Of a stretch of DNA of 20,485 bases, positions 1 through 8,829 are shown piece after piece (the stretch's first letter is position 1; the number at the start of each line of letters is the position of its first letter). Source of the DNA: Planoprotostelium fungivorum. Its lineage: Eukaryota; Evosea; Variosea; Cavosteliida; Cavosteliaceae. A program made the position numbers and the translations under genes. The notes under the pieces are model-generated. The model was not told the DNA's origin, ran no database searches, and worked only from the letters and a program-made list of their open reading frames with translations. The stretch is taken from positions 1-20,485 of the forward strand of contig MDYQ01000331.1 of NCBI GenBank assembly GCA_003024175.1, in the 5' to 3' direction.

Positions 1-121
1 AAACCCTAAACCCTAAACCCTAAACCCTAAACCCTAAACCCTAAAACCCTAAACCCTAAACCCCTAAACCCTAAACCCTAAACCCTAAACCCTAAACCCT
101 AAACCCTAAACCCTAAACCCC
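1..121. repeat. Terminal telomere array, (CCCTAAA)n
   Basis: About 17 units of CCCTAAA, the complement of TTTAGGG, run from the first base. Two units are variant: one has an extra A (around 38-48) and one an extra C (around 53-66). The C-rich strand reads 5' to 3' into the chromosome, the correct orientation for a left chromosome end. The array stops abruptly at unique sequence. TTTAGGG telomeres are typical of plants but are also known in several protist groups, so they do not identify the organism alone. Confidence 0.97.
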
Positions 122-179
122 ATGATATATTGTGATTGACAGTAGCTCCAGTCATAGAGCTGATCAGAGCACTTGACGA

Positions 180-197
180 CCTAAACCCCTAAACCCT
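180..197. repeat. Interstitial telomere-repeat fragment
   Basis: About two and a half CCCTAAA-type units, including one with four C, lie 58 bp inside the telomere array and in the same orientation. This could be a remnant of an older chromosome end or a product of telomere recombination or healing. Confidence 0.85.
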
Positions 198-491
198 GCT
201 CCTCCTCTCATGGGTCCTGGCCTCCGTCCTGACGGTGCCGATGCTCTTTAGCCCTCCCGCATGCAATCGATCACATCATATGAACCGATCGATCGATCCA
301 TCTCTCATCATATGAGATGATGTCCTCTCGCTGGTGCTCCTGCTGGGTTGCTCACTCTACCTACGCTCTCTCTACGCTCTCCCTAGCCTAGAGATGAATC
401 TTTTCGCTTGGCCTTCTCCCCAAATGGATTTTGGCCTGTCACAACATAGTGGCACTAATCTGTCACGCCTTCGTGCGTAATAAAACTGTTG

Positions 492-510
492 AACCCTAAA
501 CCCCTAACCC
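492..510. repeat. Second interstitial telomere-repeat fragment
   Basis: About two and a half degenerate units (CCCTAAA, CCCCTAA, CCC) in the same orientation as the terminal array, some 370 bp inside it. Its variant units resemble the four-C variants in the terminal array. Confidence 0.75.
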
Positions 511-649
511 AGATCCTATTAATGGGGATGGCCACTTGCGATTTCACCGCATATTGACCATTGCAAAAATCTTGTTTCAGTCTAATGATCTTGATATCAT
601 CTGAGCGGTCGGTTCGATCCTATTATGTTTCTGCCTCCTTCTTTCTCTC

Positions 650-715
650 TTCTCTTCTCTGTGTTCCTTCTCTTCTCTGTGTTCCTTCTCTTCTCTGTGT
701 TCCTTCTCTTCTCTT
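650..715. repeat. 18-bp minisatellite, 3 full units plus partial
   Basis: The unit TTCTCTTCTCTGTGTTCC is repeated exactly at 650-667, 668-685 and 686-703, then decays into pyrimidine-rich sequence. Because 18 is a multiple of three, both strands stay open across it: the minus strand would read repeated EEKEHR hexapeptides and the plus strand a Phe/Leu-rich repeat. That explains the spurious open frames here. A short A-tract follows at about 722-731. Confidence 0.9.
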
Positions 716-869
716 TTCTTCGAAAAAAAAAGTGGACAAAGAGGGTCCAAACACGGGGACACAGCGACCAGACAAGGGCGTGTGGCGCACCACTCAGCTA
801 CTCGAGCGCCCGGTTTGTCGACACAAAAGTTGCAGGAGGGTCGATATTTGTCCACAGCATCTTGTCATT

Positions 870-881
870 TTTGGCGCCAAA
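870..881. promoter_or_regulatory. Palindromic E2F-like site in subtelomere
   Basis: TTTGGCGCCAAA is a perfect 12-bp palindrome that matches the E2F consensus on both strands. No credible gene start lies next to it, so it may be a relic promoter or chance. Confidence 0.4.
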
Positions 882-1630
882 TTCACCAGCACGTGCATCT
901 ATTGATGCCAGAAGAGGAAGAAGGACAAGACTTCGATCTCGTCGTCCTACGTACAGATTGCCACAGACCATGTTGGCTGGACAGCACCCAAAAATCACTT
1001 TGCTCCTCGTGACACCTGTTATCTCAGTAGTCAGCAGACATCCACCACTACCTCTCGTGAGAGTAAGAGTAGTCAGAGAGAGAATCTTTATTGTCCAAAG
1101 AGATCCATCCAGGCCAGAGAGAGAAGTAACTCAGCGGTAATTTAAAGACCACATCGTAGAAAAGGAAACCTGCTCACGTGGTGTTGACAAACACATGTTG
1201 ATCACGCTCGACACAACTGACGTGATCTTTTTGCAGGATATCATCATCTGCACAAAACTCTGAGGGCCATCATTGAAGATCATCACTCAAGAAGCATGGT
1301 GCTCACCTCTTAAGGCCGTCTAACGGTCGACCCACCTCTTCGATGGAAACATGGTGATCCACGCCTCTAGGGAATTCACGTTGGAAATGTTAGTGAGGTC
1401 CTTAGACCCCGTAGAATGATAAAGAAGAGTGACGACTGCTGGTTGCTTCCTATGTGGAAGACTTGAGAAGTGATTTTATTGTGTTCAAATCGTTCATTCT
1501 TGAACGTAGAAATGTCCAATAAAAGTCATGGAAAGAGCCGGTGAAATGTTTCCGTGAAAAGGGCGTGTTTCTCGAAAGTCAGAAATTCAGGGAAACTCCG
1601 GCCGTTGTAATCGGGGCAATTATTTGGTGC

Positions 1631-1650
1631 GTCCGTGATCTCTCACGGAC
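1631..1650. other. Perfect 8-bp inverted repeat with 4-nt loop
   Basis: GTCCGTGA, a TCTC spacer and TCACGGAC form an 8-bp perfect stem with a 4-nt loop. It is about 230 bp beyond the MIP stop codon, in sequence with no recognised gene. It could be a structured RNA element, a protein-binding palindrome or chance. No function is assigned. Confidence 0.6.
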
Positions 1651-1879
1651 TTGGTCTTATGTCTGACAGTAGTCACGACAGTTAGAGCTATACTTGTCCG
1701 TCTGAGTTGATGTGTAATGGATTATCAGGACGAAAGCCTATATGAGAATGTGGGTGACCAACCCCCTCAAACGCTTTGTAGTTGAGTATTATATACCTCA
1801 GATGGTATCCTCTGCTTCTCTGAATTCGTTGCGATCGTGATGATGTGCACGAAATAATTCAACCCATTCACCAACTCCT

Positions 1880-4547
1880 TTATTTGAGAGAAATAGAAGA
1901 GAGAAACGGATCCACTGACAAAGAGTTTCCCAAGTATCTTTGGAAGAGCGTCATTGTATCCCCTGTGCCTCCGTATTCCAAAATCATCCTTCTCAGTCTC
2001 TCTCCCTCTTCTCTATCGAGTGGTTCTTCTGCAAACCTGCACGTGTCAACACTTCTCTCTCTCTTCCTTCACCTGTACTGCCATACAGCTGTGCTCAGCA
2101 CTCTAGAGTACAGGTAAGAATAATAACCAGAAGCGTAATCAATCAAGTGGCCAAATGTACTGTGCCAGTGGGTCTCTCTTGCATGTGGAATGGAAGTATA
2201 TTTAGACCTTATCTGTCTCCGTCACGTTTTGTTCTTCTCTCTTCATCCTCACCTCGTGCAACAGTTCAGTTGTGGACAACGCTAACGGCCACGCTCCATG
2301 CACTTCTAAATCGAATATGGCGTTGGCTATCTTTTCCATTCAGTTTCATCGTCACATTGAAGTCACCTGCATCTCTGTCTCTGTCAATCTGAAGGCCCTC
2401 TTGGATTGCACAAAAGACTCCCAGACAGATTGAGGTAAGACCTCTCCAGTATCCTTATGTTGAGCAAACAGGGACAGTACGCGATAATCCCAGGCAAAGT
2501 TTTCAAAGAGGGTGGAGGGAAACTCTGCAAAATCGAGGGGACAGCGGGTGCCTGAGAGGTGGTACATCTTTGTTCTGGACAACAGACTAGCCAGACAGTG
2601 ACCAAACTCGTGAAAGAGTGTCTGCACGTGTGAGCGTCTACACGTTTGTAGATCGACTCTTACTTCCAGATCAGAATGGGACCACTGCTTGTTGTCTTCC
2701 ATGTTACCCACCAAGGTGACCCGCGGAGTTTCAACGAGTTCTCCCTGTTCATCTACAACAGGGAACCGAATGGCGTGAGTTGCGAAATTTCCGATCTTGT
2801 CTTCTCTGTTGTACAGGTCCAAGTAGACGATCCCAATCTCGTTCCCGCCTTCGCTCAGTCTCAATTTCTGTACGGAGTGGTGCCAATTTTCGTTCTATCC
2901 GTTGTCATCTGAAATGTCGTGGAGGGGTCACACCTTCTCAAATGGTATTCGCTGGGTGTTAATGCCTGATGGAGTGAGTACGATGGAGAGTGCAGTGAAT
3001 CACCAAAGAGGTGTGAGGTGAGGACGTCCAGAGCGTCGATGCATCGATCTCTTCCCAAATATTCTCTCAATTCTACCTTCCCCACTCTGTCTCGTGTCAT
3101 CTTCTCGTGCATTCGACATGTGGTATTGCGTGATCGGTGTTATACATGGATTATTATGATGTCGCCTCACTTTTGACTATCCGAGAATAATTTCGAATAA
3201 AACTTGACGTCCCAGGGCTGTATCTATTTTGCTCTCAATCATCAGTGTGATAGAGACTACGCACCTCTCCTCCCTGTGGATCCTCCTTCTTCTTCATTTC
3301 TTCTAAGACCTGTGCACGTCACTTGTGCGACGATTGATCTACACTCACCTTCAGCTCCTGCCGTGCGAGGGGGCGAATCTTATGAGATAACTCTAAGAGA
3401 AAGTCGTGGATTTGTCGTGGAGAAGACATCATCCGGTGGTTGCTCAAGACACTCTCGGCGTACGATTTGAACCCCAATACCTTCGATAATCTCCCCCTCA
3501 ACTCTAATATGTCCTCTACAACGGCCACATTATTTGGGACGGCAGTCAGCGACATGATGTAAGCCTGATTGAATCAGTTTCATTGGAATGAACCCCTCTA
3601 CCTTCTTACGCAACTCGGAATCTCTAGAGTGCTGCAGGACGTGGTCGGCGTAGTCACCACTGACGTAGAGGTCTCTCCCCCTCCTCTCTACGATGCTCCC
3701 GGGCAGACTCTTCGCTTGCTCTTCGGTGACTGATGAAACGTTAGATGTGAGAATGGTGAGACACGTACCGAGTAAGTGTCTCTCGTCGGGTGTGTGGATG
3801 TTCTGCTGGAAGATGTGACCCAACTGTTGAATGCGACCGTGTAAGTCTACCACCTGTCACATCAGTTGGATGATCAAGGTGACGATGTGATCGAATGGGA
3901 TCGCGAATGAGATGACCCTCACTTGATCTCGCTCGGCGTCGGGAAGGTGGATCCCGCTGACTTCTGATTCCTTCACTAGGCTCACGATCACATCTCTCTC
4001 CTCTCCTTCTTCGCCTTCGTATTCTTCTGATGCCCTCTTCATCGAGCGGTAGACTTGAACATCGGTGTTGAGGCGATGAACATAATTAGACACCTAAGGT
4101 ATGTATGAGATGATGATAGACGGATCAATAGGGATGAAGGCACACCTTCTCTACGGCCTTTGTGGCCGCTCTTCTGTGTTCGATGTTAGGATGAACGCTA
4201 CGGCATAACTCGGCTGGATCGTGAGACAGACAGATGTTCTGTGCGATCTCATCAACAGTGTGAACGATCTACATATTTGAGTGTGAGGTCGATTAATCAC
4301 ATATCACCTCTCTTCCAGTTAGGCTGTGATTAGTGGTCAATTTCTTTAGAAGGCTGACACAATGGCTGTCCATAACTTCAGCACGTCTGATCCAATCTCG
4401 GGGTGTATGCACATCTAAACCCATCTGTCCTGATAGACCTCGCCTGACATGGTGACGATAAAGGGGGGATATTGTGAGGGATCGAAAGTGCCGCAGATGG
4501 GCAGCTCGTGATACGATCATCACACGAAAAAAAGTGAGAGAAAACAT
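1880..4547 (-). CDS. MIPEP: Mitochondrial intermediate peptidase (M3 metallopeptidase)
   Basis: Zinc oligopeptidase that removes an octapeptide from imported matrix proteins after the main presequence cleavage. I rebuild 15 exons and 14 introns (36-84 nt), giving 678 codons from 4547. The zinc site HEFGH is at about residues 473-477, with the third ligand Glu in the family motif DFAEFPS about 25 residues later. The preceding GTRCPLDF, and the C-terminal STTELLHE, HLIDYASGYYSYLYSR and EEGERLRRMILEYGG, are characteristic of MIP/Oct1 rather than thimet oligopeptidase. The ATG at 4520 gives a better presequence (MIVSRAAHLRHF, rich in Arg and Ser); the ATG at 4547 only adds nine residues. Introns at 2037-2072, 2213-2252, 2331-2366, 2622-2663, 2895-2933, 2966-3003, 3087-3170, 3224-3264, 3310-3348, 3565-3601, 3730-3768, 3854-3922, 4094-4145 and 4269-4307 keep phase. 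It is head to head with the PEX11-like gene. AATAAA overlaps its stop codon. Confidence 0.92.
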
Positions 4548-4572
4548 CTACAACACATCTCGCACCTGCACG
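4548..4572. promoter_or_regulatory. Very short divergent promoter, MIP / PEX11-like
   Basis: Only 25 bp separate the outermost ATG of MIP (minus) from the ATG of the PEX11-like gene (plus), or 52 bp if MIP starts at 4520. The interval plus the first codons contains an A-rich tract (4526-4533). The two genes must share one promoter region, or promoter elements must lie inside the opposing 5' coding sequence. I see no recognisable TATA box. Confidence 0.55.
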
Positions 4573-5471
4573 ATGGGGACACCAAAGACCATTCCAAACA
4601 AAACGAAAGCAGTCAGTAAACGAACCAAGCACACCAATCCAAATGATACCCAGCAACTAGGACCCCTGTTGTGAGTGATTCACCTTGGACAACGTCATCA
4701 CGCTCATGCTCTGACAGAGACACCATCTATCGAACGATTCGACCTGCTTTGGGATTTCTCAGAGCGGCTGCTGTCGAAGATAATGCATCTAGCAATGCCA
4801 TTACGCTCTTCCTCCGTGCAAATAAGGTGAAGCCATCAGTCTGACTTCTCATGCGAACAACAGAGCAGGTTCTCTTTTACATTTTAGATCACCAGAAGAG
4901 GGTTGAGAGGGGTCTAACGCTGAAGGTACGAACACAGTGACATCACCTACTGATTCTAAACTCTCAGGATGGTATCGTACTGGTCGGTAATCTGATGGAC
5001 CTCATATACGACATCTACTCTTACCTCGCCCTCTCTGAAGGAAAGGCCAGCCCCTCCACTGAATTGGCCAGAAGAAAGAGGTGCAGTCAAATGATGCATA
5101 TGAGAGACATTCCTGAGACGACGTTACAGTTTATTCACTCTAGGGAGGGATCTCTCCCTCGTCGCGTTACAGATACTGTTGATCATTGTCCGGCATTATC
5201 ATTACCCTTCTCTTATTGGCATCAAACTCCCGTCTTGGGTTGCATCTTATGCGATCGAGAACATTGCATCACACATTGCAGAATCGAGCACCTCACCGTT
5301 CGCGATCATGAACCGAACGGTTCCTTCGATCCTCTCCTTGACAACTCTCTTCACTGGGAGAGTGAGTCATCACATCATGTCGACACCGCATGACGCACAC
5401 AGAAGCTAACTGGGAGTGAAGAACCAGCTGCTTCGTCTGTCGTGCAGAATCTAGAATTGGCGATGAGGTGA
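4573..5471 (+). CDS. PEX11-like peroxisomal membrane protein
   Basis: Six exons (4573-4670, 4718-4826, 4869-4925, 4968-5080, 5130-5361, 5403-5471) join to 226 codons including stop, close to the usual 230-250 residues of PEX11. PEX11 proteins tubulate the peroxisome membrane during proliferation. The family-like core is ALGFLRAAAVED, then LFLRANKVLFYILDH followed by a Gly-Leu pair, the place of the conserved YFLLDH motif. A hydrophobic stretch (DLSLVALQILLIIV) and a short near-C-terminal hydrophobic segment (TVPSILSLTTLFTG) follow, as expected for the family. The N-terminal 35 residues are basic and polar with no clear match. All five introns (41-49 nt) have strong GT donors and preserve frame. 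The assignment rests on remembered family pattern, not a database search; another small multi-helix membrane protein is possible. Confidence 0.55.
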
Positions 5472-5852
5472 TGTAACTTGATGTGAGAATCATCTGATGT
5501 TCGAAAAGATTCTTGAACTACGTGAGAGGTGGGGGAGAGCAGAAAGAAGGAAGTTTAAAGAAGGCAAAAGACTTTTTTGTCGTACAAACCATTGTGGCAC
5601 TGATGGGTGAGTCATCTCGAGATGAGATGAGATGAAACTCTGTCGAATGTAGAATTAACGTGAAGATAGCGATATTGGGAGGAAACATGAGCCCAACTCC
5701 AAAGAGTAAACTGTGAAGAAGAAAGATTAAATTTGAAAAAAATATGATTTATCGTCTCATCATCTAGTGGTGGTGAGGGTCTGATCCAGCGGGGGTGACC
5801 TGATGGACAATGAGGAAAGGGGTCGATGTGAAGGATGATATCGAACGAGATG
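5472..5852. other. Intergenic spacer, no gene seen
   Basis: About 380 bp between the stop of the PEX11-like gene and the 3' end of the small reading frame on the opposite strand. It contains purine-rich sequence, GATGA-type low-complexity stretches (around 5616-5637) and an A-tract near 5738-5743. Nothing codes convincingly on either strand. Confidence 0.6.
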
Positions 5853-6182
5853 TCATCGAATGAGAGTATTCACCGCCGCCCAGGGGATAGAAGCCTGAGG
5901 CTTGTGCTTGGGAACATCAACAAATCGGATCAGAGTGGTTCTGTTGTTGTTGAGGTTACGAAGAGTTTGATGTTGGAAGCTAAACTTTGGACTGGGTGTG
6001 TGGACCTCGACATCTATCGATTCCATTAATACCTGCGACACCATCGCGCTTGTCTCGAGAGGTGGACCATGTATGTGAAAATGTGACTCACGGGGGACTT
6101 CGAAACCTTTCAGTCCTCTGTTATAGAAGGCACCGGCTGTGTTCACTCTGTGGGTCAGAGCAGTTCTAACGAAGCGGCTCAT
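5853..6182 (-). CDS. Small unidentified protein, possibly mitochondrial
   Basis: An uninterrupted 109-codon frame begins MSRFVRTALTHRVNTAG, with Arg, Ser and Thr and no acidic residue in the first 25, which fits a matrix-targeting presequence. I do not recognise the rest. Splicing is probably involved: a strong GTGAGT donor lies after codon 31 (frame reads VP, then R), and a GTATTA..CCCAG candidate intron lies further on, so the true protein may be shorter than the open frame and the 3' end may move. The exon carrying the presequence is the best supported part. The start is 104 bp from the divergent kelch-kinase gene. Confidence 0.4.
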   Translation of the reverse strand: MSRFVRTALTHRVNTAGAFYNRGLKGFEVPRESHFHIHGPPLETSAMVSQVLMESIDVEVHTPSPKFSFQHQTLRNLNNNRTTLIRFVDVPKHKPQASIPWAAVNTLIR

Positions 6183-6286
6183 GTTCTATCGGAGATCTGA
6201 TGTTGGTCGGGAATAAGGGGGAGCATTGTAGTTCACTCGTGTCACAATTTTAAAAAAAATCTATTTCGAGCCTCGATCACCGTAGC

Positions 6287-8732
6287 ATGTGGAGCCAAGC
6301 GCAGCCCACAGAGAGCCAAGGCTCTCTTCCTACATCTAGAAGTTGGCACAGCTCTTTTCATTCACCTACAAAGTTGTGCATCTTCGGCGGATGTAGGGCT
6401 GACCCAGGCCTGGCTTATATTGTTCACAACGATTATCACACGTTTGATTTAGGTAATATCTACGTTTCATCCACACTGATGATCTGATATCATTCAGACA
6501 GCGGGGAATGGTGTCATAAACAGCCGACCGGTGATGTTCCACCACCGATGTGGTGCACGAGTTCAGCGTCAGTCTTTGAGGATGGTCGTCACACGGGATA
6601 TTTATACGGAGGGAGAGACAAAGATGGACCCTTCGGTTACATGTACAAGGTTGATCTCGGTGAGCGACAGTAGTCATTCACGATCTGATGTGACAATCAA
6701 GAGACCGACGCTTTTCAAAGACTGGAAGTCAATGGTTCAGCGCCTCAACCTCGGTGTGCGGCAGGTTTATCAGCTTATAAAGATCATCTCATCCTCTTCG
6801 GAGGTGACATGGATGGAAGATATTCCAATGAATTGTTCTTATTCAACCGAAGTGAGACGAAGACTATTCGATCTGGTCTGATGTCTGTTTAGAGGAACAA
6901 AGTTGGCTGAAGAAGAAGCAAAACGGGAGGCATCCTTCTCCAAGAGGCTCTCACGCTCAAGTGATTTTGGGAGACACTTTGTATCTATTCGGGGGAACAG
7001 ACGGACAGTTTGCGTTGTCCGATTTCTATGCCTTAGATCTCAGTGAGGATCCACAATCGAGCCGTTCTCGTCTGATGATCGAATCAGAAACTTGGACGTG
7101 GAGCCTGCTGAATGAAACAAAGACACCCGGACAACCTGGCTCACGTTACGGTCTCTCCATCATGATCGTTGGATCAGGTAATGACATCGTCAAACAGATG
7201 GTGATCGTTCGCATTGATCTCCTCCACAGATCTTCTGTTCCTCGGAGGTTGTGCCACTGAAACAGAAGATCGAAATCTGCCGATCTGGTCCACAGGTGAT
7301 CGTCACTTCACCTCGCTTAATTGACGGTTTTGCTCAGAGACCAAAAAGTGGTACACTTTACACACATCTGGTTTTGGACCTCCGAGTGACATCATGGGCG
7401 CCGTCACCATCATGAGAGGTTCCACCCTCTTATTATTCGGCGGTCAGGTTGGAGACACGTATCAGAAGTGAACCATCATCACACGACTCAATTCACAATC
7501 CTGACGCGAGTTAGATATCTGAACATACTCGACACGGGCGAGGGAAATGTAGAGGCCATCGATCATATTCCCACCAATTTAACTCCAAGATCTGCGAGGA
7601 CATCCAAACCGATTCACAAATCAGGCAAATGGACCGATAAATACACCTCCGTTGATAAGATCGGGAAGGGTGGTTTCTCTGTTATACGAAAAGTGAAGCA
7701 CAAAGAGAACGGACAGATGGCTGCCATCAAAGTGGTATGTCTCTTTCAAGCCAAGACGGAGACTGACTCTCCGCAGATCGATCTATCGAAGGCTTCGTCT
7801 GATTTGAAGAAGAGGGTTTATAACGAGGTCAGCCTCCATCGCACGTTCGATAACGCTTTCATCGTACCGTACCGAGAGGCTTGGGTTCTATCGGGCTCTC
7901 AGGCGGCTATCGTGATGGATTTGTGCGAGATCGATTTGTATCGGATCCTCCAGAAGCATCGAGAGGATAACAGATGGCTAGAGGAGGTGACAGCGTGGCG
8001 TCTAATACTTGCTTCTGATTCTGGATAGGCTCACGTCATCAATTGGTTCGTACAGATGACCTTAGCCGTGGGATACCTCCACGATAAGAATGTGGTCCAT
8101 CAAGATCTCAAATCAGCCAACATTTTTTTCACGAAAGATTTTCGAGTCCAATTGGGTGAGACACGTGTTTCATTCTATATATCCAGTACAATTCATCTTT
8201 CAATTGTTCTCACATATTTTAAGGTGATTTCGGATTAGCCTCGAAACCCCTTACAACAGATGAAGCGGCCACATTGAAGAGAAAGAAGGAGATCCACGGA
8301 ACACCGCAGTACATGTCTCCACAGATGTTGGCCTTTCAACCGGCTTCTTACAAGACAGACACGTGGTCACTGGGAGTTTTGTTATATGAGGTAGAGTCAC
8401 GGGGGACGAGAATTCGACGCGTTGTCTTCTCTTTATTTTCTTCGTTTCTGAACGTCACAGATGATCTCCCTACGATTGCCTTTCGATGGTTCTACTGTCG
8501 CAGAGATTACCAAGAAGGTGAAACCATCACGCCGATCTTGTTAGAGATTGAATTGTAAATCCAGGCATCGAAACAAGTGTACGATCCCCTCCCTCCTCAT
8601 TACAGCAGTGACGTACAGCAATTGGTGACATCACTCCTGGTAAAGAAGGAGAGCCTTCGACCTTCCGTGGCAGACATCCTGCGACTGCCCTTCCTTCAGA
8701 TTCCAATCCAACAAGCGAGAGACTCACGATGA
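6287..8732 (+). CDS. Kelch-repeat / NEK-type protein kinase fusion
   Basis: Twelve exons (6287-6452, 6498-6659, 6702-6851, 6893-7177, 7230-7295, 7338-7467, 7515-7734, 7777-7986, 8029-8155, 8224-8390, 8461-8517, 8565-8732) give 635 residues. Residues about 25-325 hold six kelch blades, marked by Gly doublets: LCIFGG, YLYGG, LILFGG, LYLFGG, LLFLGG and LLLFGG. These would make one complete six-bladed propeller. After a 35-residue linker a kinase domain runs from about 363 to 620: GKGGFS loop, AAIKV (Lys392), catalytic loop HQDLKSAN (Asp489; HRD Arg replaced by Gln), DFG at 507-509, TPQYMSPQ where families usually have APE or SPE, and D-WSLGVLLYE. VQLGDFG and the C-lobe ending RPSVADIL resemble NEK kinases. 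The key Lys and both Asp remain, so activity is expected. The propeller probably binds substrates or cytoskeleton. The kelch-kinase join rests on the intron 7468-7514. Confidence 0.87.
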
Positions 8733-8829
8733 CGAGATAAATGTAAATGTCCATCGTTTCAAACACACGAAGAAGATTAGAACCACAGAACACCCATCCA
8801 AACGGCGACAGCTACATCACGAAGGCAGT

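Larger units (their letters stand above)
122..1879. other. Subtelomeric gene-free region
   Basis: I find no convincing gene here. The stretch holds two interstitial telomere fragments, an 18-bp minisatellite near 650-715, a palindromic E2F-like site (870-881) and a perfect hairpin (1631-1650). The longest open frame (625-1140, plus) is low-complexity Ser/Leu/Phe from the minisatellite followed by Arg-rich sequence that resembles no family I know. The right end is the 3' flank of the MIP gene. Confidence 0.6.

Noticed and set aside
605-622. GGTTCGATCC resembling a tRNA B box
   Set aside because: Flanking bases do not form a T-arm stem and no A box or acceptor pairing is found upstream.
577-855. 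92-codon minus-strand frame with EEKEHR repeats
   Set aside because: Same minisatellite read from the other strand; no flanking domain or splice continuation.
625-1140. 171-codon plus-strand open frame in the subtelomere
   Set aside because: Its first third is the 18-bp minisatellite and the rest is Arg/Pro-rich with no family resemblance; the frame is open mostly because of the repeat.
1700-1745. CTGA..GAAA arrangement suggestive of a hammerhead ribozyme
   Set aside because: The CTGATGA core is not present (CTGAGTTGA instead) and stems do not pair.
1940-2392. 150-codon plus-strand frame
   Set aside because: Lies antisense over the C-terminal exons of MIP, which are clearly conserved; a shadow frame.
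7468-7514. Separate kinase gene starting at ATG 7468
   Set aside because: That ATG is inside an intron; joining 7467 to 7515 continues the sixth kelch blade (TYQKYLNILD) in frame into the kinase.
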